From the NCBI GenBank assembly GCA_026708015.1, contig JAPOVT010000054.1, forward strand, positions 62,001 to 126,000: a stretch of DNA of 64,000 nt, written 5' to 3'. Origin of the DNA: a bacterium. GTDB lineage: Bacteria > Actinomycetota > Acidimicrobiia > Acidimicrobiales > Bin134. Below, one piece after another: positions 7,929 through 14,834 of the stretch (the stretch's first letter is position 1; the number at the start of each line of letters is the position of its first letter). Position numbers and translations under genes: made by a program. The notes beneath the pieces were generated by a model. It saw only the letters and a list, made by a program, of their open reading frames with translations. It was not told where the DNA came from and searched no databases.

Positions 7929-8348
7929 CTACTGGCTCGGCTCCCAGAAGACCATGGCGTGGTCGTCGTCGTAGGTGCGGGCATAGGCAGTGACAGCCAT
8001 GCCGACCTCGACCGCTTCGGGGTCGATGCCGGTGAGGCCGCCGAACATCCGCACTCCCTCGGGGAGGTCGACCATGGCCAGGACATAGGGCAGTTCGGCG
8101 AAGGCGGGCACTCCGTACTGGCGGACGATGGTGTAGGTGTGGACGGTGCCAGCGCCGGCGGCCTCCATCCACTCGGGCACGGCCGCGCAGGCGGTGCAAA
8201 TTGCTCGGGGGTAGTGCTGGCGATGGCCGCACTGTGGGCACTGCTGGATGAGCAAGCGGCCCTCGGCGGCGGCCGCGAAGAACTCGCCGTACTCCCCCTC
8301 ACCGGCGGGGACCGGCCCCTGCCACTCAAGATCACGGACGACCCTCAT
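7929..8348 (-). CDS. Zn-ribbon/OB-fold (DUF35) acyl-CoA-associated protein
   Basis: A 139-residue protein with a rubredoxin-like Zn ribbon (CPQCG...CTAC, Cys near residues 37, 40, 51 and 54) followed by an OB fold (TVHTYTIV, MVDLPEGVRMFGGL). DUF35 proteins bind acyl-CoA and form complexes with thiolase-like or hydratase partners. The ATG overlaps the thiolase stop by four bases, so the two are very likely a complex, in the manner of ChsH2/Ltp2 of steroid side-chain breakdown or thiolase-DUF35 pairs. Confidence 0.88.
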   Translation of the reverse strand: MRVVRDLEWQGPVPAGEGEYGEFFAAAAEGRLLIQQCPQCGHRQHYPRAICTACAAVPEWMEAAGAGTVHTYTIVRQYGVPAFAELPYVLAMVDLPEGVRMFGGLTGIDPEAVEVGMAVTAYARTYDDDHAMVFWEPSQ

Positions 8349-9523
8349 GAGGGGCGGTCCTTTCCCAAGATGACGGTGGCGATGGCCGACAGCCAGCCGC
8401 CGGAGCCACAGGCCAAGGCCACCTCGGCGTCGGGCACCTGGGCTTCGCCTCCGTGGCCCCGAAGCTGGCGAACCGCCTCGATCAACAAGAAGATGCCCCG
8501 CATGCCGGGATGGTTGGACGACAGGCCTCCGCCGTCGGTGTTGGTGGGCATTGAGCCGCCCCGGCGCAGATGGCCCTCTTCCACATAGGCACCGCCCTCT
8601 CCCCGACCGCAGAAGCCCAAGCCCTCCAGCATGAGCATCACGGTGATGGTGAAGCTGTCATAAAGCTGGGCGGTGTCGATGTCGGCCGGTGTCACTCCCG
8701 CTTGGGCGAACGCCTCTGGTCCGCACACCGCGGCGCCCATCTCGGTGAAGTCGGGCATCTGGTGGATGTTCCAGTGGGTCTGAGTGCCGGCTGCCCCCAG
8801 CACGTAGATCGGAGGCTGGCGCAGGTCCCGGGCGATCTCCTCGGTGGTCATCACCAGCGCCCCGCCCCCGTCGGTGATCACACAGCAGTCCAGCTTGTGC
8901 AGCGGATCGGCGATCATGCGGCTGTTCACCACGTCGTCCACCGTGATGGGGTCTCGGTAGCGGGCGTCGGGGTTGAGCCCGGCGAACTCCCGAACCCCAA
9001 CCGCGATCTCGGCTAACTGCTCAGAGGTGGTGCCGAATTCGTGCATATGACGGTGGGCGGCCAAGGCATAGGCCCCCACCAGGGGCAATCCGTAGGGAGT
9101 GGCCATCTGCATGGCCCCGGCCACCGGCTGGGCGTCGCGCTGAAAACCGCCGGTGCCCAGCACCCGGCCCATGCGGGTGAGCTGGTCGGAGCCGTAGGTC
9201 ACCAGGACGGTGTCGCACAACCCCTCTCGGATGGCGGCGGCGGCGTGCTGAACGTGGAACTCGAATGACGATCCCCCCACCATGGTCCCGTCGATGTAGC
9301 GGTGGTTCACCCCCAGGTACTCAGCCATGGACACAGCGTCGTCACCCGCTCCTGGTCCCCCGCCGCTGGTGCTGACATAGCCGTCGATAGCCGTTTTGGC
9401 GATGCCGCAGTCGGCGATAGCCCGGCGGGCGGCCAGGGCGTGGTGCTGCACCGAGTTCAGATGGGGCACCACTGGATAGTCGCTCAGACCGATGCCACAG
9501 ATGACCGGATGACGGGATGGCAC
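8345..9523 (-). CDS. SCP-x/Ltp-type thiolase-fold protein
   Basis: A 392-residue thiolase-superfamily protein of the SCP-x/lipid-transfer group. At the position of the nucleophilic Cys of true thiolases it has GTMVGGSSFEFHV, so the cysteine seems to be absent. The family features LYDSFTI, GRGEGG, NTDGGGLSSNHPGMRG and ACGSGGWLSA are all present. Members without the Cys include Ltp2-like retro-aldolases that shorten steroid side chains with a DUF35 partner. The coupled DUF35 gene supports that reading over a normal thiolase. Activity and substrate remain inferred. Confidence 0.83.
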   Translation of the reverse strand: MPSRHPVICGIGLSDYPVVPHLNSVQHHALAARRAIADCGIAKTAIDGYVSTSGGGPGAGDDAVSMAEYLGVNHRYIDGTMVGGSSFEFHVQHAAAAIREGLCDTVLVTYGSDQLTRMGRVLGTGGFQRDAQPVAGAMQMATPYGLPLVGAYALAAHRHMHEFGTTSEQLAEIAVGVREFAGLNPDARYRDPITVDDVVNSRMIADPLHKLDCCVITDGGGALVMTTEEIARDLRQPPIYVLGAAGTQTHWNIHQMPDFTEMGAAVCGPEAFAQAGVTPADIDTAQLYDSFTITVMLMLEGLGFCGRGEGGAYVEEGHLRRGGSMPTNTDGGGLSSNHPGMRGIFLLIEAVRQLRGHGGEAQVPDAEVALACGSGGWLSAIATVILGKDRPS

Positions 9524-9532
9524 TGGGGCAGC

Positions 9533-10765
9533 TTAGGCGAGCAGGTGGTTGTGCTCGCCGATATGGGGGGCCCGATGGCGGACTCGGTAGGGCGATTTGG
9601 GGGCGATATAGGGCGCGCCCACATAGGTGAAGCTGCGGCCCAAGTCCTCGTGCTCTACCTCGACGGGAAAGCCCCGCTCCTGGAAGTGAGGATCGGCCAG
9701 CACCTCTTCGGGCGAGTAGATGATGCCCACCGCCAGTCCCCGCTCTTGGGCGCCGATGAAGAACTCATAGGCGGTGATGTTCTGGGCGATGAACCGCACA
9801 GCCTCTCGGGCGGCGCCGAACATGGCGGTCACCTCGGGATCCTGGCCGATCTGCGATAGGTGCAGGTCCTCTTCGAGCTGGGTGCCCATCTCCAAGAAGA
9901 AGAACTCTCCGAATTGGTCCTTCAGTCCCAGGGTCTCCATCCACTCCACCACCACGGAGAAGTCGCGGGCCGAGCGGGGCGGAAAGCCGGTGTTGACGTC
10001 GATATTGTCCACCGACAGCGCCCGGGTGAACGTGGTGGGCTCAACGGCGGCGTGGCGCCCGGTCTGGCGCTGCACTTCGTCACCGGCCACCAGCCACTGC
10101 ACCGAACCGAACTCGGTGGTCACGTTGGCCGCCGCGTGCAGGCTCACGTCCACGAACTGGCCTTGGCCGGTGTGATCTCGGGCCAACAGCGCGGTCTGAG
10201 CCGAGAGAACCGCAAACACCGACCCGGTCTGGTACCCCTGGTTGCCCCCGCCCCGCTGGGGCGCGATGGCGTGGTCGTCGTAACCGCAGCTCCACACCGG
10301 TCCGCCGGCGGCCAGCACGGTCAGATCGATGCTCTCCTCGTGAGATCGCGGCCCGGTGCGGCCGAACGGGGTTAGCGACACCCAGATCAACTCGGGATGA
10401 TCGGCCCGCAACGTGTCGTGGTCGATGCCCAGGTCGGCGAGCCGTCCCGGTCGTTCCGACTCCAGCACCACGTCGGCAGTGCCGGCCAGCGACCGGAGCC
10501 GGTCCCGGTCGCCTCCTTCTCCAAGATCCAGGGTCACGCCCAGCTTGGAGGCGTTGTAGTGCCACCACCACAGGCTGCGCTCCGGCCCGGCCTCGTCATC
10601 CAAGAACGGCTCGAAGCCTCTGGAGTGATGGCCTTCGGGGGGCTCCACTACGATCACCTCGGCCCCCATGCCGGCCAACATCAGCCCGGCATAGGCCGAG
10701 GCCTCGCCGGCCAGTTCCACCACTCGGATTCCGGCCAGCGCGCCGGGAAGATCGTTGCCCGCCAT
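9533..10765 (-). CDS. CaiB/BaiF-family CoA transferase
   Basis: A 410-residue family III CoA transferase. The N-terminus has GIRVVELAGEASAYAG and GMGAEVIVVEPPEG, and the catalytic Asp lies in GQGQFVDVSLHAA near residue 205. The start ATG overlaps the stop of the preceding CaiB/BaiF gene by one base (TGATG). Two adjacent, coupled members often act as a heteromer (as in BbsEF or SmtAB), which I infer here. It lies nine bases upstream of the thiolase gene in the same operon. Confidence 0.87.
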   Translation of the reverse strand: MAGNDLPGALAGIRVVELAGEASAYAGLMLAGMGAEVIVVEPPEGHHSRGFEPFLDDEAGPERSLWWWHYNASKLGVTLDLGEGGDRDRLRSLAGTADVVLESERPGRLADLGIDHDTLRADHPELIWVSLTPFGRTGPRSHEESIDLTVLAAGGPVWSCGYDDHAIAPQRGGGNQGYQTGSVFAVLSAQTALLARDHTGQGQFVDVSLHAAANVTTEFGSVQWLVAGDEVQRQTGRHAAVEPTTFTRALSVDNIDVNTGFPPRSARDFSVVVEWMETLGLKDQFGEFFFLEMGTQLEEDLHLSQIGQDPEVTAMFGAAREAVRFIAQNITAYEFFIGAQERGLAVGIIYSPEEVLADPHFQERGFPVEVEHEDLGRSFTYVGAPYIAPKSPYRVRHRAPHIGEHNHLLA

Positions 10766-11994
10766 CAGATCACCCCCTCGGCCGCCAAGTCGGCCAGATC
10801 GGCGTCCGAATAGCCGAGCAGGCCTACGAGGATCTGGCGGTTGTGCTGGCCCAACAGTGGGCCGCCGCGCTCCAGCACCCAGTCGGTTTCAGAGAAGTGG
10901 GCGGGGATGCCGTCGACCCGCACCCGGCCCATCTCGCCGTGGGTGACGGTGGGCCACAAACCCCAGACCTCGGTGTTGGGGTCGTTGTCCACCCGGTCGG
11001 CCGGCTTGGCCACCCCGGCGGCGGGCACCCCGACGGCTTGGAGCTCGGCGGCGGCCTCGAATCGATCCCGACCCGAGGTCCAAGCCCGCACCGCGTCGTC
11101 CAGATCGTCCTCATGGGCCAGCCGGCCAGCTAGGTCGTCGAACCGACGGTCGTCGATGCCCATGAGCTCGGCGATGGCATGCCAGTCGCGCTCGTCTCGG
11201 GCGGCCAGGGCCAGCCAGGCGTCGTGCCCATCGGCCTCGTAGATGCCGTGGGGGGCCATGGCCGGGAACTGGCTGCGGTTGGAATAGGGCATGCCGTCGC
11301 GCCGCAGTGGCCGCCCGTTCACGGTGTAGTCCAACACCGCCGGGCCGAGCATGGTGGCCCCGGCATCGGTACAGGACATGTCGATCCACTGGCCCTCGCC
11401 GGTGCGGCTGCGGTGGATCAGCCCGGCCATGATGGCCATAGCCATGAAGTTCCCTCCGTGGTGGTCCATGTAGGAGTAGCCCCAACCGGCCGAGGGCATG
11501 TCGGGCAACCCGGAGGTGAAGGTGAGGCCGCAACAGGCCTGCACGATCGGCCCCCACGTCTTGTACCTGCGATAGGGGCCGGCGTGGCCGAATCCGCAGT
11601 TGGACACGTACAGGATGTCGGGCTTGATCTCCCGCAGGCGGTCGTAGCCGAAGCCGAGGCGCTCCAGCACCCCGGCGGCGAAGTTCTCGGTGACTGCGTC
11701 GCACTCGGCGATCAGCTGGGTCAGGAGCTCCTTGCCCTTGTCGGTGCGGAGGTTCAGGGTGATGCCCAGCTTCTCCACGTTGTGGTTGTTGAAGCACCCG
11801 CCGAACTCGTGGCCCCGGCGCTCATCCACGAACGGGGACGTTCCCCGGAGCACGTCCCACTTGCCGAGGCGCGCCGGGTCTTCAACCCGGATGATCTCGG
11901 CGCCGAATGCGGCCATCCACCGGGTGGCCCCCGCTCCGGCCAACTGTCCGGTGAAGTCGCAGATGCGAATGTGGGACAAAGCCTCAGATTTCAC
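10765..11994 (-). CDS. CaiB/BaiF-family CoA transferase, second subunit or paralogue
   Basis: A 409-residue family III CoA transferase with ATRWMAAFGAEIIRVEDPAR at the N-terminus, KLGITLNLRTDKGKELL, and the probable catalytic Asp in GEGQWIDMSCTDA. The C-terminal LLGQHNRQIL motif is usual for the family. Its ATG overlaps the stop of the AAA/DUF4143 gene by four bases, and its stop overlaps the next transferase start, so translation is coupled through three genes. Acyl donor and acceptor are unknown. Confidence 0.87.
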   Translation of the reverse strand: MKSEALSHIRICDFTGQLAGAGATRWMAAFGAEIIRVEDPARLGKWDVLRGTSPFVDERRGHEFGGCFNNHNVEKLGITLNLRTDKGKELLTQLIAECDAVTENFAAGVLERLGFGYDRLREIKPDILYVSNCGFGHAGPYRRYKTWGPIVQACCGLTFTSGLPDMPSAGWGYSYMDHHGGNFMAMAIMAGLIHRSRTGEGQWIDMSCTDAGATMLGPAVLDYTVNGRPLRRDGMPYSNRSQFPAMAPHGIYEADGHDAWLALAARDERDWHAIAELMGIDDRRFDDLAGRLAHEDDLDDAVRAWTSGRDRFEAAAELQAVGVPAAGVAKPADRVDNDPNTEVWGLWPTVTHGEMGRVRVDGIPAHFSETDWVLERGGPLLGQHNRQILVGLLGYSDADLADLAAEGVI

Positions 11995-13709
11995 GGCCCG
12001 ACCTTACGCGGTGTCGCTCGGTCTTCCTCGACGGGTGTCCGGTACTCGAGCAGCGACGATTGGCCGCGCATGGCGACGATGCACAGGTCGCGTCTCTTGC
12101 CGTTGGCGTCTTCGAGGCGAAGCGGCTCACCGCCGATTGCAAAGTGGACGGCGCCGGAGCTGAGATTGCCGTTGACGGCGATGTTGGTCGTGTACAGATA
12201 GGTCCGCCCCTGCTCATCGAGAATGGGGTTGAGCCGGCCTTCGATCCCAGGCAAGTTGCCGGTCTGGTCTTCGAAGATCACCGACCCTCCCTCGCCGAGC
12301 GGTTCCAGATCGGCCCTCAACGCGCCCGATGCCGGGATCCAGTCTGTCGAAATGTGGGCCCCGAGGCCCGGTCCGGCGATGAACACGGTCATCGGCTGAT
12401 CGTCGGAGTGCAGTTCGAGGCGAGCCACTCCGCCGGGGTCGGTCGCAGCAGCGCGCCGCGTGCCGTTGGGGAACAGTGCGAGCACGGCCGCACCGACGAC
12501 CGGAGCGCCCTCGCAGACGACCAGCACAGCCGACTCTGTGTCGAACCGCCGCAGGGCTGCGGGGAACCTGCTGAGCGGGACAACCTCGACATCGGACCGC
12601 GACTGCGCTTGGTTGCCGCCATAGACGACAGTTCGCTCGGTAATCGCGGGAACAGTGGCGGCGACTCGGCTCAGCGGCCGCATCCAGCCAGAGGCAACCG
12701 TGGCGCCCGACTTGGCCTCGATGGCGTTGATGCCGCGCCCGCTTTCGTAGAAGAGGTCGCACTCAAGCCCACCAGACTCCCGGTAAAAGCTAAGCCGAGG
12801 CTGGCGGCCGTTGTTCCAGCAGTGCTTCACGGCCTCGGCGACAACGATGTTCTCGAACAGCTGGCCGCGAAGGGGATGGGTCGCGATCTGGTCGGCTTCC
12901 TGAATTCCCAGGAGATAGCTGGCGAGTCCGACATCGTAGAAGTAGATCTTTGGCGTCTTCACCAGCCGCTTGCGCATGTTCGCGTGGAACGGTTGGAGCA
13001 GAAAAACGATGTAGCTGCGCTCAAGCACGGCGAGCCAGTTCCGGACGGTCGTGCGGCTCACGCCGACATCGTCGCCAATCGACGTGAAGTCCAGCAGGCT
13101 GCCAACACGGCCAGCGCAAAGCGCAGCGAACTGCCTGAATGCCGGCAGATCGCCAACGCCGCCCATCCGGCGCACATCGCGCTCAACATAGGTCTCGAAA
13201 TAATCGGCGAGCGCCTGGCGAGGCTCGAGCTGCTGATCGATGATTCGCGGGTAGAAGCCTCCGTAGGCAATGTCGGGGAACGAGGCGGCCCCACCCGCTC
13301 TGCGGCGTTCTTCGAGCGAGAACGGCAGCAGCCGCAACTGGGCGACGCGACCGGCAAGCGACTCGCTAACGGCCTCGTTGAGATCGAAGTTCTCGCTGCC
13401 GCTCAGCACGTACTGGCCGTTGGCACCACTGGAGTCGGCTGATTCCTTGAGATACGGGAACAAGGACGGCACGTGCTGCACTTCGTCGATGATTGCCGGA
13501 GTGCCGATGTCGCGCAAAAAGCCCCTAGGGTCGTCCTCAGCCCGATCGCGGACATCCAACCCGTCCAAGCTGACGTATTTGACCCCTGGATCGGTAAAGA
13601 CGGCCTTGCACAGCGTCGTCTTGCCTGATTGGCGCGGCCCGGTCACAGACACGAACGGGTACTGCCGAAACAACTTCGGAAGGAGGCCAGCAATCTCGCG
13701 TAGGATCAT
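11991..13709 (-). CDS. AAA_14/DUF4143 ATPase with a C-terminal beta-rich extension
   Basis: A 572-residue protein. The N-terminal ATPase has Walker A GPRQSGKTT near residue 24 and Walker B AIIDEVQHVP near residue 71. A winged-helix-like part with SIGDDVGVSRTTVRNWL sits near residue 212. The DUF4143 domain (KIYFYDVGLASYLLG, FYRESGGLECDL, EAKSG) runs to about residue 385. Such proteins usually stop near 400. Here about 185 more residues follow, beginning VLVVCEGAPVVGAAVLALFP and resembling a carboxypeptidase-regulatory-like beta sandwich. A palindrome lies just upstream of the start. Function of the family is poorly known. Its overlap with the CoA-transferase gene may be fortuitous. Confidence 0.85.
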   Translation of the reverse strand: MILREIAGLLPKLFRQYPFVSVTGPRQSGKTTLCKAVFTDPGVKYVSLDGLDVRDRAEDDPRGFLRDIGTPAIIDEVQHVPSLFPYLKESADSSGANGQYVLSGSENFDLNEAVSESLAGRVAQLRLLPFSLEERRRAGGAASFPDIAYGGFYPRIIDQQLEPRQALADYFETYVERDVRRMGGVGDLPAFRQFAALCAGRVGSLLDFTSIGDDVGVSRTTVRNWLAVLERSYIVFLLQPFHANMRKRLVKTPKIYFYDVGLASYLLGIQEADQIATHPLRGQLFENIVVAEAVKHCWNNGRQPRLSFYRESGGLECDLFYESGRGINAIEAKSGATVASGWMRPLSRVAATVPAITERTVVYGGNQAQSRSDVEVVPLSRFPAALRRFDTESAVLVVCEGAPVVGAAVLALFPNGTRRAAATDPGGVARLELHSDDQPMTVFIAGPGLGAHISTDWIPASGALRADLEPLGEGGSVIFEDQTGNLPGIEGRLNPILDEQGRTYLYTTNIAVNGNLSSGAVHFAIGGEPLRLEDANGKRRDLCIVAMRGQSSLLEYRTPVEEDRATPRKVGP

Positions 13710-13730
13710 TACCAGATTCTAATCCCTAAA

Positions 13731-13767
13731 CCCTGCAATTCGGAACTTTAGATTTCGAATTACAGGG
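13731..13767. promoter_or_regulatory. Inverted repeat between the ATPase and dehydrogenase genes
   Basis: CCCTGCAATTCGGAA (13731-13745) pairs with TTTCGAATTACAGGG (13753-13767), 13 of 15 bases, around a 7-base AT-rich loop. It lies 22 bases upstream of the ATPase ATG. It is more likely an operator than a terminator because neither neighbour ends there. The winged-helix region of the ATPase makes autoregulation conceivable. Confidence 0.5.
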
Positions 13768-13849
13768 CCACCTTCAGGCATCTTCTCATCGCCATTCCGC
13801 ATCCGTTCAGCCGTCGCCATCTCTGCGATACACCACTAGGCTGCGCACC

Positions 13850-14776
13850 TTGCGAGTGCTACACCACATGGAAGGCGGGCGGCTCGACCCGATCATCGCC
13901 CAGTTCCAAGACGTCGAATTCGTGTACGTGCCCCGCCAAGGCGACATTCCCGAGGATGCCTCCGGCGAGGCGCTGTTGACCATCCCCCGGGACTACCCCA
14001 ACCTGGCTGGGCTGCTGGACCGGGGCGTGGAGTGGGTTCATGTGACCAGCACCGGGATCGACGGGTTTCCTTTGGAGCTGCTGGGCGACCGGGTGATGAC
14101 CTGCTCGCGGGGAGCCGGGGCCATCGCCATCTCTGAATGGTGCCTGGCCATGATGCTGGCCTTTGAGAAGGACCTGCCCAACGTGTGGCTTAGCAGTCCG
14201 CCCGAGCAGTGGTTCACCGCCGATCTGGGCGCCCTCTACGGAAAGACGCTGGGTCTCATAGGTCTGGGCGGGATCGGCACCGCAGTGGCCCGCCGGGCCC
14301 TGGCCTTCGACATGACAGTGCTCGCTATTCGCCGCACCGCGGCACCTGCCCCATTGGAGGGGATTGAGATCGTCAACTCGCTGGCTGAATTGCTGGGCCG
14401 CTCCGACCATCTCGTGGTGGCCGCGCCGGCCACCGCGGCCACTCGCCATCTGCTGGATGCTGATGCCCTGGCCGCCACCAAGCCAGGGGTCCATATCATC
14501 AACATCGCCCGAGGCGACCTCATCGACCAGGGTGCCCTGCGGGCCGCGCTGGACAGCGGTCACATCGCCCGAGCATCACTGGACACGGTGGAGCCCGAAC
14601 CCCTGCCCGAAGGCCATTGGCTCTATGACCATCCCAGGGTCCGGCTCAGTGCCCACGTGTCCTGGTGCATGCCCGAATCCTGGGATCTGCTGATCGCCCC
14701 CTTCGCCGAAAACCTCCAACGCCGCCTGGCCGGCCAGCCCCTCGAGGGAATCGTCAATCCCAACGAAGAGTACTAG
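13850..14776 (+). CDS. D-isomer-specific 2-hydroxyacid dehydrogenase
   Basis: A protein of about 306-308 residues, starting at TTG 13850 or more likely GTG 13856. The NAD-binding motif GLIGLGGIGTAVAR lies near residue 137. The catalytic Arg is in NIARGDLID, the Glu in VEPEPLPEG, and the His in RLSAHVSW, so the triad is complete. The family reduces 2-oxoacids to D-2-hydroxyacids in the cytosol. It stands alone between the palindrome and the poly-C tract. The specific substrate is unknown. Confidence 0.88.
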   Translation: MRVLHHMEGGRLDPIIAQFQDVEFVYVPRQGDIPEDASGEALLTIPRDYPNLAGLLDRGVEWVHVTSTGIDGFPLELLGDRVMTCSRGAGAIAISEWCLAMMLAFEKDLPNVWLSSPPEQWFTADLGALYGKTLGLIGLGGIGTAVARRALAFDMTVLAIRRTAAPAPLEGIEIVNSLAELLGRSDHLVVAAPATAATRHLLDADALAATKPGVHIINIARGDLIDQGALRAALDSGHIARASLDTVEPEPLPEGHWLYDHPRVRLSAHVSWCMPESWDLLIAPFAENLQRRLAGQPLEGIVNPNEEY

Positions 14777-14797
14777 CTCAGGGCTGCGACCTGGGGC

Positions 14798-14828
14798 TTG
14801 CCCCCCCCCCCCCCCACATCTTTAGAAT
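14798..14828 (+). promoter_or_regulatory. Predicted promoter with a 15-C tract in its spacer
   Basis: TTGCCC at 14798-14803 is a 4/6 match to a -35 element and TAGAAT at 14823-14828 a 5/6 match to a -10. The spacer is 19 bases and consists mostly of an unbroken run of 15 C (14801-14815, the first three shared with the -35). The -10 ends six bases before the GTG at 14835, consistent with a leaderless mRNA. Changes in C number would alter the spacer. The run is a sequence fact; promoter and slippage are inference. Confidence 0.5.
14801..14815. repeat. Homopolymeric C15 tract
   Basis: Fifteen consecutive cytosines lie 20 bases before the start of the His-rich secreted protein and 25 bases after the stop of the dehydrogenase. 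No other homopolymer of this length was noticed in the window. It could mediate slipped-strand variation or be a sequencing-length error. Confidence 0.9.
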
Positions 14829-14834
14829 GCCCGC

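Noticed and set aside
12060-13442. 460-residue open frame on the plus strand
   Set aside because: It is antisense to the AAA/DUF4143 gene, which has clear Walker motifs; the plus-strand protein has no recognisable feature.
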